From CAVRXQ01 sp963849105 (GTDB taxonomy: Bacteria; Actinomycetota; Acidimicrobiia; Acidimicrobiales; Bog-793), in NCBI GenBank assembly GCA_963849105.1, contig CAWKGD010000003.1:897520-961519 (forward strand): a stretch of DNA of 64,000 bases. Direction: 5' to 3'. Every line of letters begins with the position of its first letter. Position 1 is the first letter of the stretch. The notes below the pieces were generated by a model that saw nothing but the letters and a program-made list of their open reading frames with translations, did not search any database and was not told the origin of the DNA. Shown piece after piece: positions 8,869 through 16,346 of the stretch. The translations under genes and the position numbers were made by a program.

Positions 8869-9076
8869 CGCCACTCTCCTGTCGCCCACCGTCCTCGAGG
8901 ATCCGCCGAGCCCGATCGATCGCGTTGCGGGCACGCACCACGCGACGTTCGAGGTCGGGTCGGGTCGTCTGGCCCTCCGCGACGGCCTCGCGCAGCGCGT
9001 CGTACGCGATCTCGTCGAGTCGCTCGACGATCGCTTGCAGCTCGCCGGTGACCTCCGCGATCCGCTCGTCGGGCAC
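8855..9076 (-). CDS. Small helical protein, unknown function
   Basis: A 73-residue protein starting at GTG 9076 after AAGGAGGTGCC, a near-perfect Shine-Dalgarno sequence. It is charged and predicted helical (for example VTGELQAIVERLDEIAYDAL then RRVVRARNAIDRARRILED), with a polar C-terminal tail. Its last codons overlap the start of the cupin gene by 14 bases. No family is recognised; small helical proteins of this size recur beside cupins in this lineage but no function is claimed. Confidence 0.7.
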   Translation of the reverse strand: MPDERIAEVTGELQAIVERLDEIAYDALREAVAEGQTTRPDLERRVVRARNAIDRARRILEDGGRQESGDDQP

Positions 9077-9162
9077 GGCACCTCCTTGTCGGCTGGTCAA
9101 CGTAGCAACGGCGCCTAGCCGCCCGTCCTTCGCGCCGACGGCCGCTCCGTAGACTCGCCCAG

Positions 9163-10302
9163 GTGAAGGGCTACGACGCGATCGTCGTCGGCTCCGGAGT
9201 GATCGGTCTTTCCTGCGCGTGGCGCCTGTCGGAACGGGGCCGTCGCGTCGCGGTGTTCGACCCCACGCCTGGCCAGGGTGCCTCAGCGGTCGGTGCGGGG
9301 ATGCTCGCGCCGGTGACGGAGGCGACCTGGCATGACACGACGCTCGTCGAGCTGAACATCCGCGCCGCCAAGGAGTGGCCGGCGTTCGCTCGGGAGCTTG
9401 AAGAAAAGAGCGGGCGCCCGACGGGCTTCCGCGCTTGTGGCACGGTCCACGCGGCCTTCGATGCATCGGACAAGGCGGCGCTCGAAGAGATCGTCGAGTT
9501 CGAGGCGTCGCTCGGTCTCGACGCCACCTGGTGCGCGCCGACGCGCCTGCGTGCGCTCGAGCCGCTGCTCACGCCCAGCGTGCGCGGTGGAATCTGGGCC
9601 CCGGGCGAACACCAGGTCGACAATCGGCTCTTTTTCTCGGCGCTCGTGCAGGCGGCGTCGGCGTGCGGGGTGCAGCGCATCGAGGGACGCATCGACGCGG
9701 TCGTCGTCGAGGCGGACGGCGTCGGTGGCGTGCGCAGTGGCGAGGAAACCGTCTCGGCACCGCTCGTTGTGCTCGCCGCGGGTCATGCGGTCGGACGCAT
9801 CTGCGGTCTGCCGCCCGGCGTCGTGCCCGAGATCCGACCGGTGAAGGGCCAGATCCTGCGCCTCGCGACCCGTGATCGCGTCCGATTCACGAACACGAAC
9901 GTCCGCGGCCTTGTCAACGGCACTCCTGTGTACGTGGTCTCCCGCGACGACGGTGGCGTTGTCGTCGGCGCGACACAGGAAGAAAAAGGAGAAGACGTCT
10001 CTGTCGACGCCGGCGCGCTGCATCGCCTCCTGCGCGACGCGCAGCGCCTGCTCCCTGGTGTCGACGAACTTGAATTCGCGGAGTTCGCCGCGGGACTTCG
10101 TCCCGCCGCGCGAGATCACTTGCCGGTCATCGGCGCGACGACGATCGACGGGCTCGTCCTCGCGCTCGGGCACTTCCGCAACGGGATCCTGCTCGCCGAT
10201 GTGACCGCACGAGCGATCACAGAGCTTTCCGAGGGCGGATCGCTACCGTCGTGGTGCGCGCCGTTCGCACCCCCGCGGTTTCGCGAGCGGGTTGCCGTCT
10301 GA
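9163..10302 (+). CDS. thiO: Glycine oxidase ThiO
   Basis: A 379-residue FAD-dependent oxidase that converts glycine to dehydroglycine for the thiazole ring of thiamine. The N terminus is the FAD-binding Rossmann loop VVGSGVIGLSCAWRLSE, followed by GQGASAVGAGMLAP; the C-terminal part has the ThiO-type GLRPAARDHLPVIG and LALGHFRNGILLAD. Start is GTG 9163, after the region shared with a divergent gene. It opens a four-gene thiamine operon; its TGA overlaps the thiS ATG. I see no TPP riboswitch in the 86 bases between it and the divergent gene. Confidence 0.95.
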   Translation: MKGYDAIVVGSGVIGLSCAWRLSERGRRVAVFDPTPGQGASAVGAGMLAPVTEATWHDTTLVELNIRAAKEWPAFARELEEKSGRPTGFRACGTVHAAFDASDKAALEEIVEFEASLGLDATWCAPTRLRALEPLLTPSVRGGIWAPGEHQVDNRLFFSALVQAASACGVQRIEGRIDAVVVEADGVGGVRSGEETVSAPLVVLAAGHAVGRICGLPPGVVPEIRPVKGQILRLATRDRVRFTNTNVRGLVNGTPVYVVSRDDGGVVVGATQEEKGEDVSVDAGALHRLLRDAQRLLPGVDELEFAEFAAGLRPAARDHLPVIGATTIDGLVLALGHFRNGILLADVTARAITELSEGGSLPSWCAPFAPPRFRERVAV

Positions 10303-10523
10303 TGTCGACGGACGCGGCGCTCCTCACGCTGCGGGTGAACGACGTGGAGAGCTCCTTTCCTAGGGCGACGACACTCGCCGTGCTCGTCGATCAATGGACG
10401 GCGAAGCCATCAGGATGCGCTGCGGCGGTGAACGGCGAGGTGGTGCCGCGGGCGATGTGGACCGAACGAGAGCTCGCGAACGGTGATCGCGTCGAGATCG
10501 TCTCCGCGCAACCGGGTGGATGA
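10302..10523 (+). CDS. thiS: Sulfur carrier protein ThiS
   Basis: A 73-residue ubiquitin-like sulfur carrier. It shows the beta-grasp pattern (LRVNDVESSF, CAAAVNGEVVPRAMW, NGDRVEIVSAQPGG) and the essential C-terminal Gly-Gly that is adenylated and thiocarboxylated. ATG 10302 shares bases with the thiO stop (TGATG), and thiG starts one base after its stop, so translation is tightly coupled. Hands sulfur to ThiG. Confidence 0.94.
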   Translation: MSTDAALLTLRVNDVESSFPRATTLAVLVDQWTAKPSGCAAAVNGEVVPRAMWTERELANGDRVEIVSAQPGG

Positions 10524-10524
10524 G

Positions 10525-11355
10525 ATGAAACGACCGATCCAGCGGATCGTCGAGGGTCAACGACCAGACGGGGACAAGTTCGTCCTCGCCGGAGAGGTGC
10601 TCGGCTCGCGGCTGATCTTGGGGACGGGAGGTGCTCCGAACCTCGACGTGCTCGAGCGGGCGATCATCGCTTCGGGAACCGCGCTCGTCACCGTGGCGAT
10701 GCGCCGCGTCGACCCGAGCCAGGAGGGCTCGGTGCTCGACGTCGTCCGCTCGACCGGGGTGCGGGTGCTTCCCAACACTGCGGGTTGCTACACCGCCCGT
10801 GACGCCGTCATCACGGCGCGCCTCGCGAGGGAAGCACTCGAAACGACCTGGATCAAGCTCGAGGTGATCGGCGACGAAACCTCGCTCCTCCCCGACGGCG
10901 TCGAGTTGCTCGCTGCCGCCGAGGAACTTGTCACCGAGGACTTCGTCGTTCTGCCCTACTGCGGGGACGACCCGGTCCTCGCCCGCCGGCTGGAAGACGT
11001 CGGTTGTCAGGCGGTGATGCCGCTCGGCTCACCGATCGGCTCCGGCCTCGGGATCCGCAATCCGCACGCGATCGCGATGATCGCCGAAGCCGCCACGGTT
11101 CCCGTCGTCCTCGACGCGGGCATCGGCACCGCGTCCGATGCAGCGTTGGCGATGGAGCTCGGCTGTGACGCCGTCCTTGTCGCCTCCGCGATCACGCGTG
11201 CCCACGATCCCGAAGCGATGGCGCGGTCGATCTCGCTCGCCGTCGAAGCCGGCTATGTCGCGCGTCGCGCGGGGCGCATCCCGCGCCGCTATTTCGCGAC
11301 GGCGTCGTCGTCAACCGAAGGCGTTGCCCGCTTTTCCGAGGGCGAAGCCGAATGA
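10525..11355 (+). CDS. thiG: Thiazole synthase ThiG
   Basis: Forms the thiazole phosphate ring of thiamine from deoxyxylulose-5-phosphate, dehydroglycine and ThiS-thiocarboxylate. The 276-residue TIM barrel has SRLILGTGGAPNLD at the N terminus, TWIKLEVIGDE with the Schiff-base lysine, VMPLGSPIGSGLGIRNP and VVLDAGIGTASDAALAMELGCDAVL, all standard ThiG motifs. ATG 10525 matches the family start; the reading frame opens 42 bases earlier within thiS. The stop overlaps the thiD ATG (ATGA). Confidence 0.97.
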   Translation: MKRPIQRIVEGQRPDGDKFVLAGEVLGSRLILGTGGAPNLDVLERAIIASGTALVTVAMRRVDPSQEGSVLDVVRSTGVRVLPNTAGCYTARDAVITARLAREALETTWIKLEVIGDETSLLPDGVELLAAAEELVTEDFVVLPYCGDDPVLARRLEDVGCQAVMPLGSPIGSGLGIRNPHAIAMIAEAATVPVVLDAGIGTASDAALAMELGCDAVLVASAITRAHDPEAMARSISLAVEAGYVARRAGRIPRRYFATASSSTEGVARFSEGEAE

Positions 11356-12167
11356 GCCCGGACGCGGCGGTTCCTCCGGTCGCGCTGACGATCGCCGGCA
11401 CGGATTCTGGTGGAGGGGCCGGCATCGCCGCCGACCTACGGACCTTTGCGGCGTATGGCGTTTTCGGCGCGCTCGTCGTTTCGGCGGTGACGGCGCAGAA
11501 CACCCTCTCGGTGCGTGGGATACAAGAGATGCCCCCGGATTTCGTCGAGGCACAGCTCACCGCGGTGTTGGACGACCTGCCCGTCGCGGCGGTGAAGACC
11601 GGCATGCTCGCGAGCGCCGACGTCGTGCACGTCGTCGCCCGCAGAGCGGCGAGCGGCGAACTGCCGAATCTCGTCGTCGACCCGGTGATGGTCGCGGCTT
11701 CAGGGGCCGCCCTCGTCGAAGGAGACGCGCGCAGTGCCTACTTGGAACTCATCGCGCACGCGGTCGTCGTGACCCCGAACCTCGACGAGGCCGAGGTGCT
11801 CGTCGGACACGACGTGCGGGACGAAGGCGAGATGGCGCGAGCGGCGAGGGAACTGCACGGTCTCGGGGCACGCGCCGTCGTCATCAAGGGCGGCCATCGC
11901 AAAGAGCGCGACGCCGCCGACGCGGTCATCGTCGGAGATGGCGACGTGATCTGGTTGCGTGCGCCGTGGGTCGACACGGCGAACGTGCATGGGACCGGGT
12001 GCACGCTGTCGGCGGCGATCGCCGCGAGCCTCGCCCTCGGTTGTGATGTCTTGCCCGCGATCGAGGAGGCGAAGTCCTTCGTCCGGGAAGCGCTCATTTC
12101 GTCGAGCGGCGGTGCGCTCGGCGCGGGGCCCGGACCCCTCTATGGACTGGCCCGTACCCGCAACTGA
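11352..12167 (+). CDS. thiD: Hydroxymethylpyrimidine/phosphomethylpyrimidine kinase ThiD
   Basis: Phosphorylates the pyrimidine half of thiamine twice. The 271-residue ribokinase-fold protein has the N-terminal TIAGTDSGGGAGIAADL, VVDPVMVAASGAAL, VTPNLDEAEVL and the catalytic NVHGTGCTLSAAIAA (GTGC anion hole). It closes the thiO-S-G-D operon. thiC and thiE are not in the window. A possible terminator hairpin overlaps its end. Confidence 0.96.
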   Translation: MSPDAAVPPVALTIAGTDSGGGAGIAADLRTFAAYGVFGALVVSAVTAQNTLSVRGIQEMPPDFVEAQLTAVLDDLPVAAVKTGMLASADVVHVVARRAASGELPNLVVDPVMVAASGAALVEGDARSAYLELIAHAVVVTPNLDEAEVLVGHDVRDEGEMARAARELHGLGARAVVIKGGHRKERDAADAVIVGDGDVIWLRAPWVDTANVHGTGCTLSAAIAASLALGCDVLPAIEEAKSFVREALISSSGGALGAGPGPLYGLARTRN

Positions 12168-12178
12168 CGGCACGGGCC
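12149..12178 (+). terminator. Possible hairpin at the end of the thiamine operon
   Basis: GGCCCGT at 12149-12155 is complementary to ACGGGCC at 12172-12178, giving a seven-pair GC stem around a loop of about 16 bases that contains the thiD stop. Only a weak T run follows, so it may be a weak terminator or chance. Confidence 0.3.
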
Positions 12179-12327
12179 TTGAACGCCACGCTTTGTGATG
12201 CGTGCCGAGTAGCTGTGGCGACGCGCAGAATTCAGATTCTCGTCAGCTGTTTGGCACTCCGGAGACATCGGGACGTCGCGTTCTGCTGGTAGTCCTCTGA
12301 TTCGAACCCTGATCCCCCGGAGGTCTC

Positions 12328-13566
12328 ATGCGACGGTTCACTTCCTGCAAGTTCGCGGTCGGCGCCGCCACAGCGCTGCTTCCTTTCGGCGTCCTGTACG
12401 CGACAAGCTCGACTGCAGTAAGCGCCGCGCCACGCGACGCGCACTTCCACGGTCGTCAATCAAGCGAGTTCACCGTCCACGTCATCTTGTCGGGTACGAC
12501 ACTCAGCCACACCTTCTCACCGAACGGGACCGGCGCGCCGACCGCCGAGCCGCTGTCGGATCCCGACGACATCACCGCGCTCGGCGACGACGTCTTCGTT
12601 GGATTCCAAAACGGCGTCAGTCCGACCGGCGGCGCGAGCAGCGACGGCAATCTCGACAGCACGGTCGTTGCGTTCCGACGAAACGGCGACCCGGTTGCCC
12701 AGTGGGACGTGGTCGGCAAGACCGACGGCGTGACCGCTGATCCTCAAGCGGGCATCGTGATCGCGACCGCGAACGAGGATGGCAACTCCAGCCTGTACAC
12801 GATCGACCCGAGCGCCAGTCCGGCGGACGAGGTCACGCACTACGCGTACAACGAGCCGCTTCCGCACAACGGCGGAACCGACGCCATTTCGATCTACCAC
12901 GGACTGATCCTGATCAGCGCCTCGGCGCCCGGGACCGTCGGCGCGCCTGCTCCCGATCCGAGCTATCCGGCGGTCTATTCGGTCGTGCTCGACCCGACGA
13001 CGAAGATCGCGACGGTCACCCCGGTGTTCTACGACGAGGCTTCGGCGGAGGTCGCCAACACGAACAGCCCCTCGTTCGGTCAGAGGACGACGCTCATGCT
13101 CACCGATCCCGACTCGAACGAGGTCGTGCCTTTCGGCGCCCGGTTTGGCGGGGATTTCATGCTGACGAGTCAGGGCGACCAGGAGCAGATCTTCGTGGGC
13201 GATCTCGGCAGGGGCCACCAGCATCTCTCGGTCCTTTCGCTCACGCAGTCCGTTGACGACACGGCGTGGCCATCAGGACGCGGGAGGCTCTACGCCACCG
13301 ACTCGACGAACGACTCGATCGACACGATTACTGGACCATTCGCCGAGGATCAGCCCGTGGTTGTGGCGACGCCGTGTGACGCAAACAGCGCGGCGTCGCT
13401 CACCGTTTGTCCCGATCCCCCGGCGGTGCCGGCGAACTTCCTCGCCACCCTCGACCCGTCGACCGGCGAGGTCAGCCCGATCACCCTCGTCGGCGCGGCG
13501 TTCATTCCCCAGGGCGGCCTGTTGTACCTCCCGTTTGGGGGCGACCGCTCAGGACCCGGTCGCTGA
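12328..13566 (+). CDS. Secreted protein of unknown function, probable beta-propeller
   Basis: A 412-residue exported protein. An n-region MRRFTSCKF and a hydrophobic stretch to about residue 30 end at a signal-peptidase site near VSAAPRDA. The mature part has repeated strand-turn units ending in D/G-rich turns (for example DDITALGDDVFVGFQNG, DPQAGIVIATANEDGNSSLYTID, GRGRLYATDSTNDSIDTI) that look like a beta-propeller such as an NHL/lactonase-like fold. One pair of cysteines (TPCDANSAASLTVCPD) could form a disulfide. ATG 12328 follows CCCCCGGAGGTCTC, a strong binding site. No catalytic residues are identified. Its 3' end overlaps the convergent serS end by 18 bases. Confidence 0.85.
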   Translation: MRRFTSCKFAVGAATALLPFGVLYATSSTAVSAAPRDAHFHGRQSSEFTVHVILSGTTLSHTFSPNGTGAPTAEPLSDPDDITALGDDVFVGFQNGVSPTGGASSDGNLDSTVVAFRRNGDPVAQWDVVGKTDGVTADPQAGIVIATANEDGNSSLYTIDPSASPADEVTHYAYNEPLPHNGGTDAISIYHGLILISASAPGTVGAPAPDPSYPAVYSVVLDPTTKIATVTPVFYDEASAEVANTNSPSFGQRTTLMLTDPDSNEVVPFGARFGGDFMLTSQGDQEQIFVGDLGRGHQHLSVLSLTQSVDDTAWPSGRGRLYATDSTNDSIDTITGPFAEDQPVVVATPCDANSAASLTVCPDPPAVPANFLATLDPSTGEVSPITLVGAAFIPQGGLLYLPFGGDRSGPGR

Positions 13567-14775
13567 GATCCGCTCCGGGGCGCCAAAAGGTAAGAGCGCC
13601 GGCGGCACCTCGACGGTGCCGTCGCGCTCTTGGTAGGTCTCCATCACCGCGATGAGAGCGCGCGCCGTCATCGCGGTGCCGTTCAGCGTATGGACGATGC
13701 GTCGCTCCTCGTTGTCGCGAAAGCGGGTATTCAACCGGCGCGCCTGGTAGTCGGTCGTGTTCGAGCACGACGTGATCTCCCGGTAGCGGCCCTGGGAGGG
13801 CATCCACGCCTCGATGTCGTACTTCTTTGACGCCGACGGTCCGAGGTCTCCCGCCGCAATGTTGACGACCCGGTAGGCGATACCGAGCGCGCGGACGATC
13901 TCTTCTTCGATCGCCAGCAGCGACTCGTGCTCGTCGGAGGAGGCCTTCGGTGCACAGAAGACGTACATCTCGACCTTGTCGAACTGGTGGACGCGGAAGA
14001 TCCCACACGTGTCGCGCCCGGCGGCGCCCGACTCGCGCCGGAAGCACGTCGAATATCCCGCGTAGCGAAGCGGTAGCGCGTCGGCGTCGAGGATCTCATC
14101 GGCGTGCAGCCCGGCGAGCGCGACTTCCGAGGTGCCGGTCAAGTACAGCCCGTCGGGCTCGACGCGGTACAGGTTCGCCTCCTCTGTCGGCAAGAAGCCG
14201 GTCGCGAACATCGCCTCTTCGCGCACGATGACGGGAGGAAGCACGGGGGTGAAGCCGCGATCGACGACGCGGTCGAGCGCGAAGCGGTACAGCGCCAGCT
14301 CGACGAGGGCTGCGTCGCCCATCCGATAGGCAAAACGCGCTCCGGACAGCCGCGCCGCCTTGTCCATCGCGAACGCGCCGAGCTCGAGGTGCTCGCGCAC
14401 GGGGAAGTTGAACTCGCGGGGTTCGCCGACCCGATGGACCTCGACGGCGTCCTCGTCGGTCGTCCCGTCCGGCGCAGAGGGATCGGGCGGATTCGGGATG
14501 CGAGCGAGCAGGTCGTCGCGAAGCTGCGCGACGGGGATCAGCCGCGTCTCGGCTTCTTGGAGCTCCTCTTTTGTCTTCGCGAGGACGACGCGCTCCGCCT
14601 CGTCGGGACGACCCTTCGGACGCGTCCGCGCCCGCAGGTCCTCGACTGCTCGGGTCTGGGTGCGCCATTCCTCGTCGGCGGCCAGGAACTCGTCGAAGAG
14701 CTGGTCGGCGCCTTTTCTCGCGAGGGCTTTGCGCAGGTCGTCGGGGTGCGCTCGTGCCTCTCGGGCGTCGATCAG
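13549..14775 (-). CDS. serS: Seryl-tRNA synthetase with CTG start
   Basis: Charges tRNA-Ser. The 408-residue product has the two-helix coiled-coil arm (about residues 30-100, with EEWRTQTRAVEDLRARTRP) and class II catalytic core: motif 2 around YSTCFRRESGAAGRDTCGIF, and motif 3 near LNGTAMTARALIAVMETYQ. No in-frame ATG, GTG or TTG lies upstream of the catalytic domain: the first is GTG at 14400, which would delete the whole arm. The only start giving the family N terminus (IDAREARAHPDDLRKAL) is CTG at 14775, inside a CTGA overlap with the secF stop and preceded by AAAGGGGGGCCGGCG. The C-terminal codons overlap a convergent gene. Confidence 0.92.
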   Translation of the reverse strand: MIDAREARAHPDDLRKALARKGADQLFDEFLAADEEWRTQTRAVEDLRARTRPKGRPDEAERVVLAKTKEELQEAETRLIPVAQLRDDLLARIPNPPDPSAPDGTTDEDAVEVHRVGEPREFNFPVREHLELGAFAMDKAARLSGARFAYRMGDAALVELALYRFALDRVVDRGFTPVLPPVIVREEAMFATGFLPTEEANLYRVEPDGLYLTGTSEVALAGLHADEILDADALPLRYAGYSTCFRRESGAAGRDTCGIFRVHQFDKVEMYVFCAPKASSDEHESLLAIEEEIVRALGIAYRVVNIAAGDLGPSASKKYDIEAWMPSQGRYREITSCSNTTDYQARRLNTRFRDNEERRIVHTLNGTAMTARALIAVMETYQERDGTVEVPPALLPFGAPERISATGS

Positions 14776-16346
14776 CGCCGGCCCCCCTTTCGCCGGCGGC
14801 GGGCGGCGGGAGCACGCTGCGGTCGGGTTTGGGCTCGAGGTCGTGGTGTGGGCGGCGCTTTGTCCTCCGGCGCCTCAACGACCGCCGTCGCGGCGCCGGG
14901 ACGGATCGGTCCGGTGCGGGCGCGTACTCTCATCGCCCGCTGGCTCGCGGCCTGGCGAGTCGGCGCGAACGACTCTTGGGAAAGCGCGCCCGACGCGACG
15001 GCGAGCGGGCTCAACAGAACCCTGTCGATACCGCGGCTGCGCAGACGCTCCGAGAGCTGGCGGTAGCGGGGCTCGCGCTCTTTCATCACCGCGACGAGCG
15101 GTGATGCGATGAAGATCGAGGAGTATGCCCCAGTTGTGAGGCCGATCGTCAGGGCGAGACCGAAGTACTGAAGTGTCGTCGCGCCGAGGATCTGCGCGCC
15201 GAGGACGAGAACCGAAAGAATCGGCAGGATCGCGACGAGCGACGTATTCAACGAGCGCGCAAGGGTCTGATTCATCGACAAGTTGATGAGGTCCGAGATG
15301 TTCATGCGTTCGCGGTTCACCAAGTGGCGCGAGTTGTCGCGCACCCTGTCGAAGACGACGATCGTGTCGTACAACGAGTAACCGATGATCGTCAAGAACG
15401 CGACCACGCTGTCGGGAGTGACGTCGAAGCCCGTCAACGAATAGACGCCAACGGTGACCAAGATGTCGTGGAGCATCGCGACGATCGCGGCGAGCGCCAT
15501 CCGCCACTCGAAGAACAACGAGATGTAGGCGCTGACGAGCACGAAGAAAACGATCAGAGCTTCGATCGCCTTGTGAGTGATCGAACTCCCCCACGCCGGG
15601 CCGACTTGTTCGATAGAGATGTTCGCCGGGTTGGTATGCGCGAGACGCGCCAGAATGTCGCTGACTTTTGTAGCGATCGAGCTCGACGTGGCGATTGACT
15701 GCCCCTTCGGGAGCTTCGCTTCGACCTCGAGCGTCTTTGGAGGCGAGCCGAGCCGGGTGATTGTCGCCCCAGAAAGTCCCACCGGACCGAGCGCCGTGCG
15801 TGCCTCGTTCACCGTCACCGTGTGGGTCTGGACCGTCCAGGCCGTGCCTCCGACGAACTCGATGTCGAGATTCAGCCCCCTTGTCCCGAGCGAAATCGCG
15901 CCAGAGGCGATCACCGCCAGGGAGAGGGCGAACCAGAAGCGCCGGCGCCGGACAAAATCGAAATGGGTCTCGCCGAAGTACAGCCGACGCAGAACGCCGT
16001 GGTGGCGTGGTGGCTTCGCGAAGTCGCGTTCTCCGTTTGCAGCTTCGGGTTCTGGAGACTCGGCCGCGAACGCCGCCACGGACTCCTCGAGCGGAGCCGG
16101 GTTCGGAACGGCGGCTTCCAGCGCGGTGTCGATCTCATCGTCTTCATCTTCGCCGAGCAGCGTGTCTTCGTCGTCGGTCGCTTCGACCTCGAGAGCTTCT
16201 TCTTCTTCTTCTTCTTCTTCTTCTTCTTCTTCTTCTTCTTCTTCGATGCCCTCGTCGTCAATGGGCGTGTCGCCGTCGGGGACGTGCTCGTCCGGTGGTT
16301 CGCCGCGGTGCGCGGCGTCACCGGGACGGATGCGGTCGGGGCTCAT
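14772..16346 (-). CDS. secF: Protein-export membrane protein SecF with acidic poly-Glu extension
   Basis: Part of the SecDF complex that uses the proton gradient to aid Sec export. Residues about 105-440 are the SecF core: first membrane helix FWFALSLAVIASGAISLG, DIEFVGGTAW, and a C-terminal five-helix block with FFEWRMALAAIVAMLHDILVTVG and IGYSLYDTIVVFDRVRDN (conserved Asp/Arg). It has an unusual acidic N-terminal extension of about 105 residues that includes 16 consecutive Glu codons (GAA), and a basic Arg/Pro/Ala tail of about 80 residues ending RRRRKGGRR. ATG 16346 overlaps the secD stop (ATGA). The extension is real only if this start is used, but no better start exists before the core. 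Confidence 0.93.
   Translation of the reverse strand: MSPDRIRPGDAAHRGEPPDEHVPDGDTPIDDEGIEEEEEEEEEEEEEEEEALEVEATDDEDTLLGEDEDDEIDTALEAAVPNPAPLEESVAAFAAESPEPEAANGERDFAKPPRHHGVLRRLYFGETHFDFVRRRRFWFALSLAVIASGAISLGTRGLNLDIEFVGGTAWTVQTHTVTVNEARTALGPVGLSGATITRLGSPPKTLEVEAKLPKGQSIATSSSIATKVSDILARLAHTNPANISIEQVGPAWGSSITHKAIEALIVFFVLVSAYISLFFEWRMALAAIVAMLHDILVTVGVYSLTGFDVTPDSVVAFLTIIGYSLYDTIVVFDRVRDNSRHLVNRERMNISDLINLSMNQTLARSLNTSLVAILPILSVLVLGAQILGATTLQYFGLALTIGLTTGAYSSIFIASPLVAVMKEREPRYRQLSERLRSRGIDRVLLSPLAVASGALSQESFAPTRQAASQRAMRVRARTGPIRPGAATAVVEAPEDKAPPTPRPRAQTRPQRAPAARRRRKGGRR
14776..14790 (-). promoter_or_regulatory. Ribosome binding site deciding the CTG start of serS
   Basis: On the minus strand AAAGGGGGG lies about six bases before CTG 14775. 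The CTG shares bases with the secF TGA (CTGA), the same geometry as the ATGA overlaps elsewhere in this cluster, which supports re-initiation at CTG. Confidence 0.6.
16197..16244 (+). repeat. (TTC)16 trinucleotide microsatellite (GAA on the coding strand of secF)
   Basis: Sixteen perfect tandem copies of TTC, 48 bases, coding for a run of 16 Glu on the minus strand. Only the GAA codon is used, with no GAG interruption, although the flanks mix both. Confidence 0.98.

Noticed and set aside
9077..9162. TPP riboswitch before thiO
   Set aside because: Only 86 bases are shared with a divergent gene and no THI-box consensus is present.
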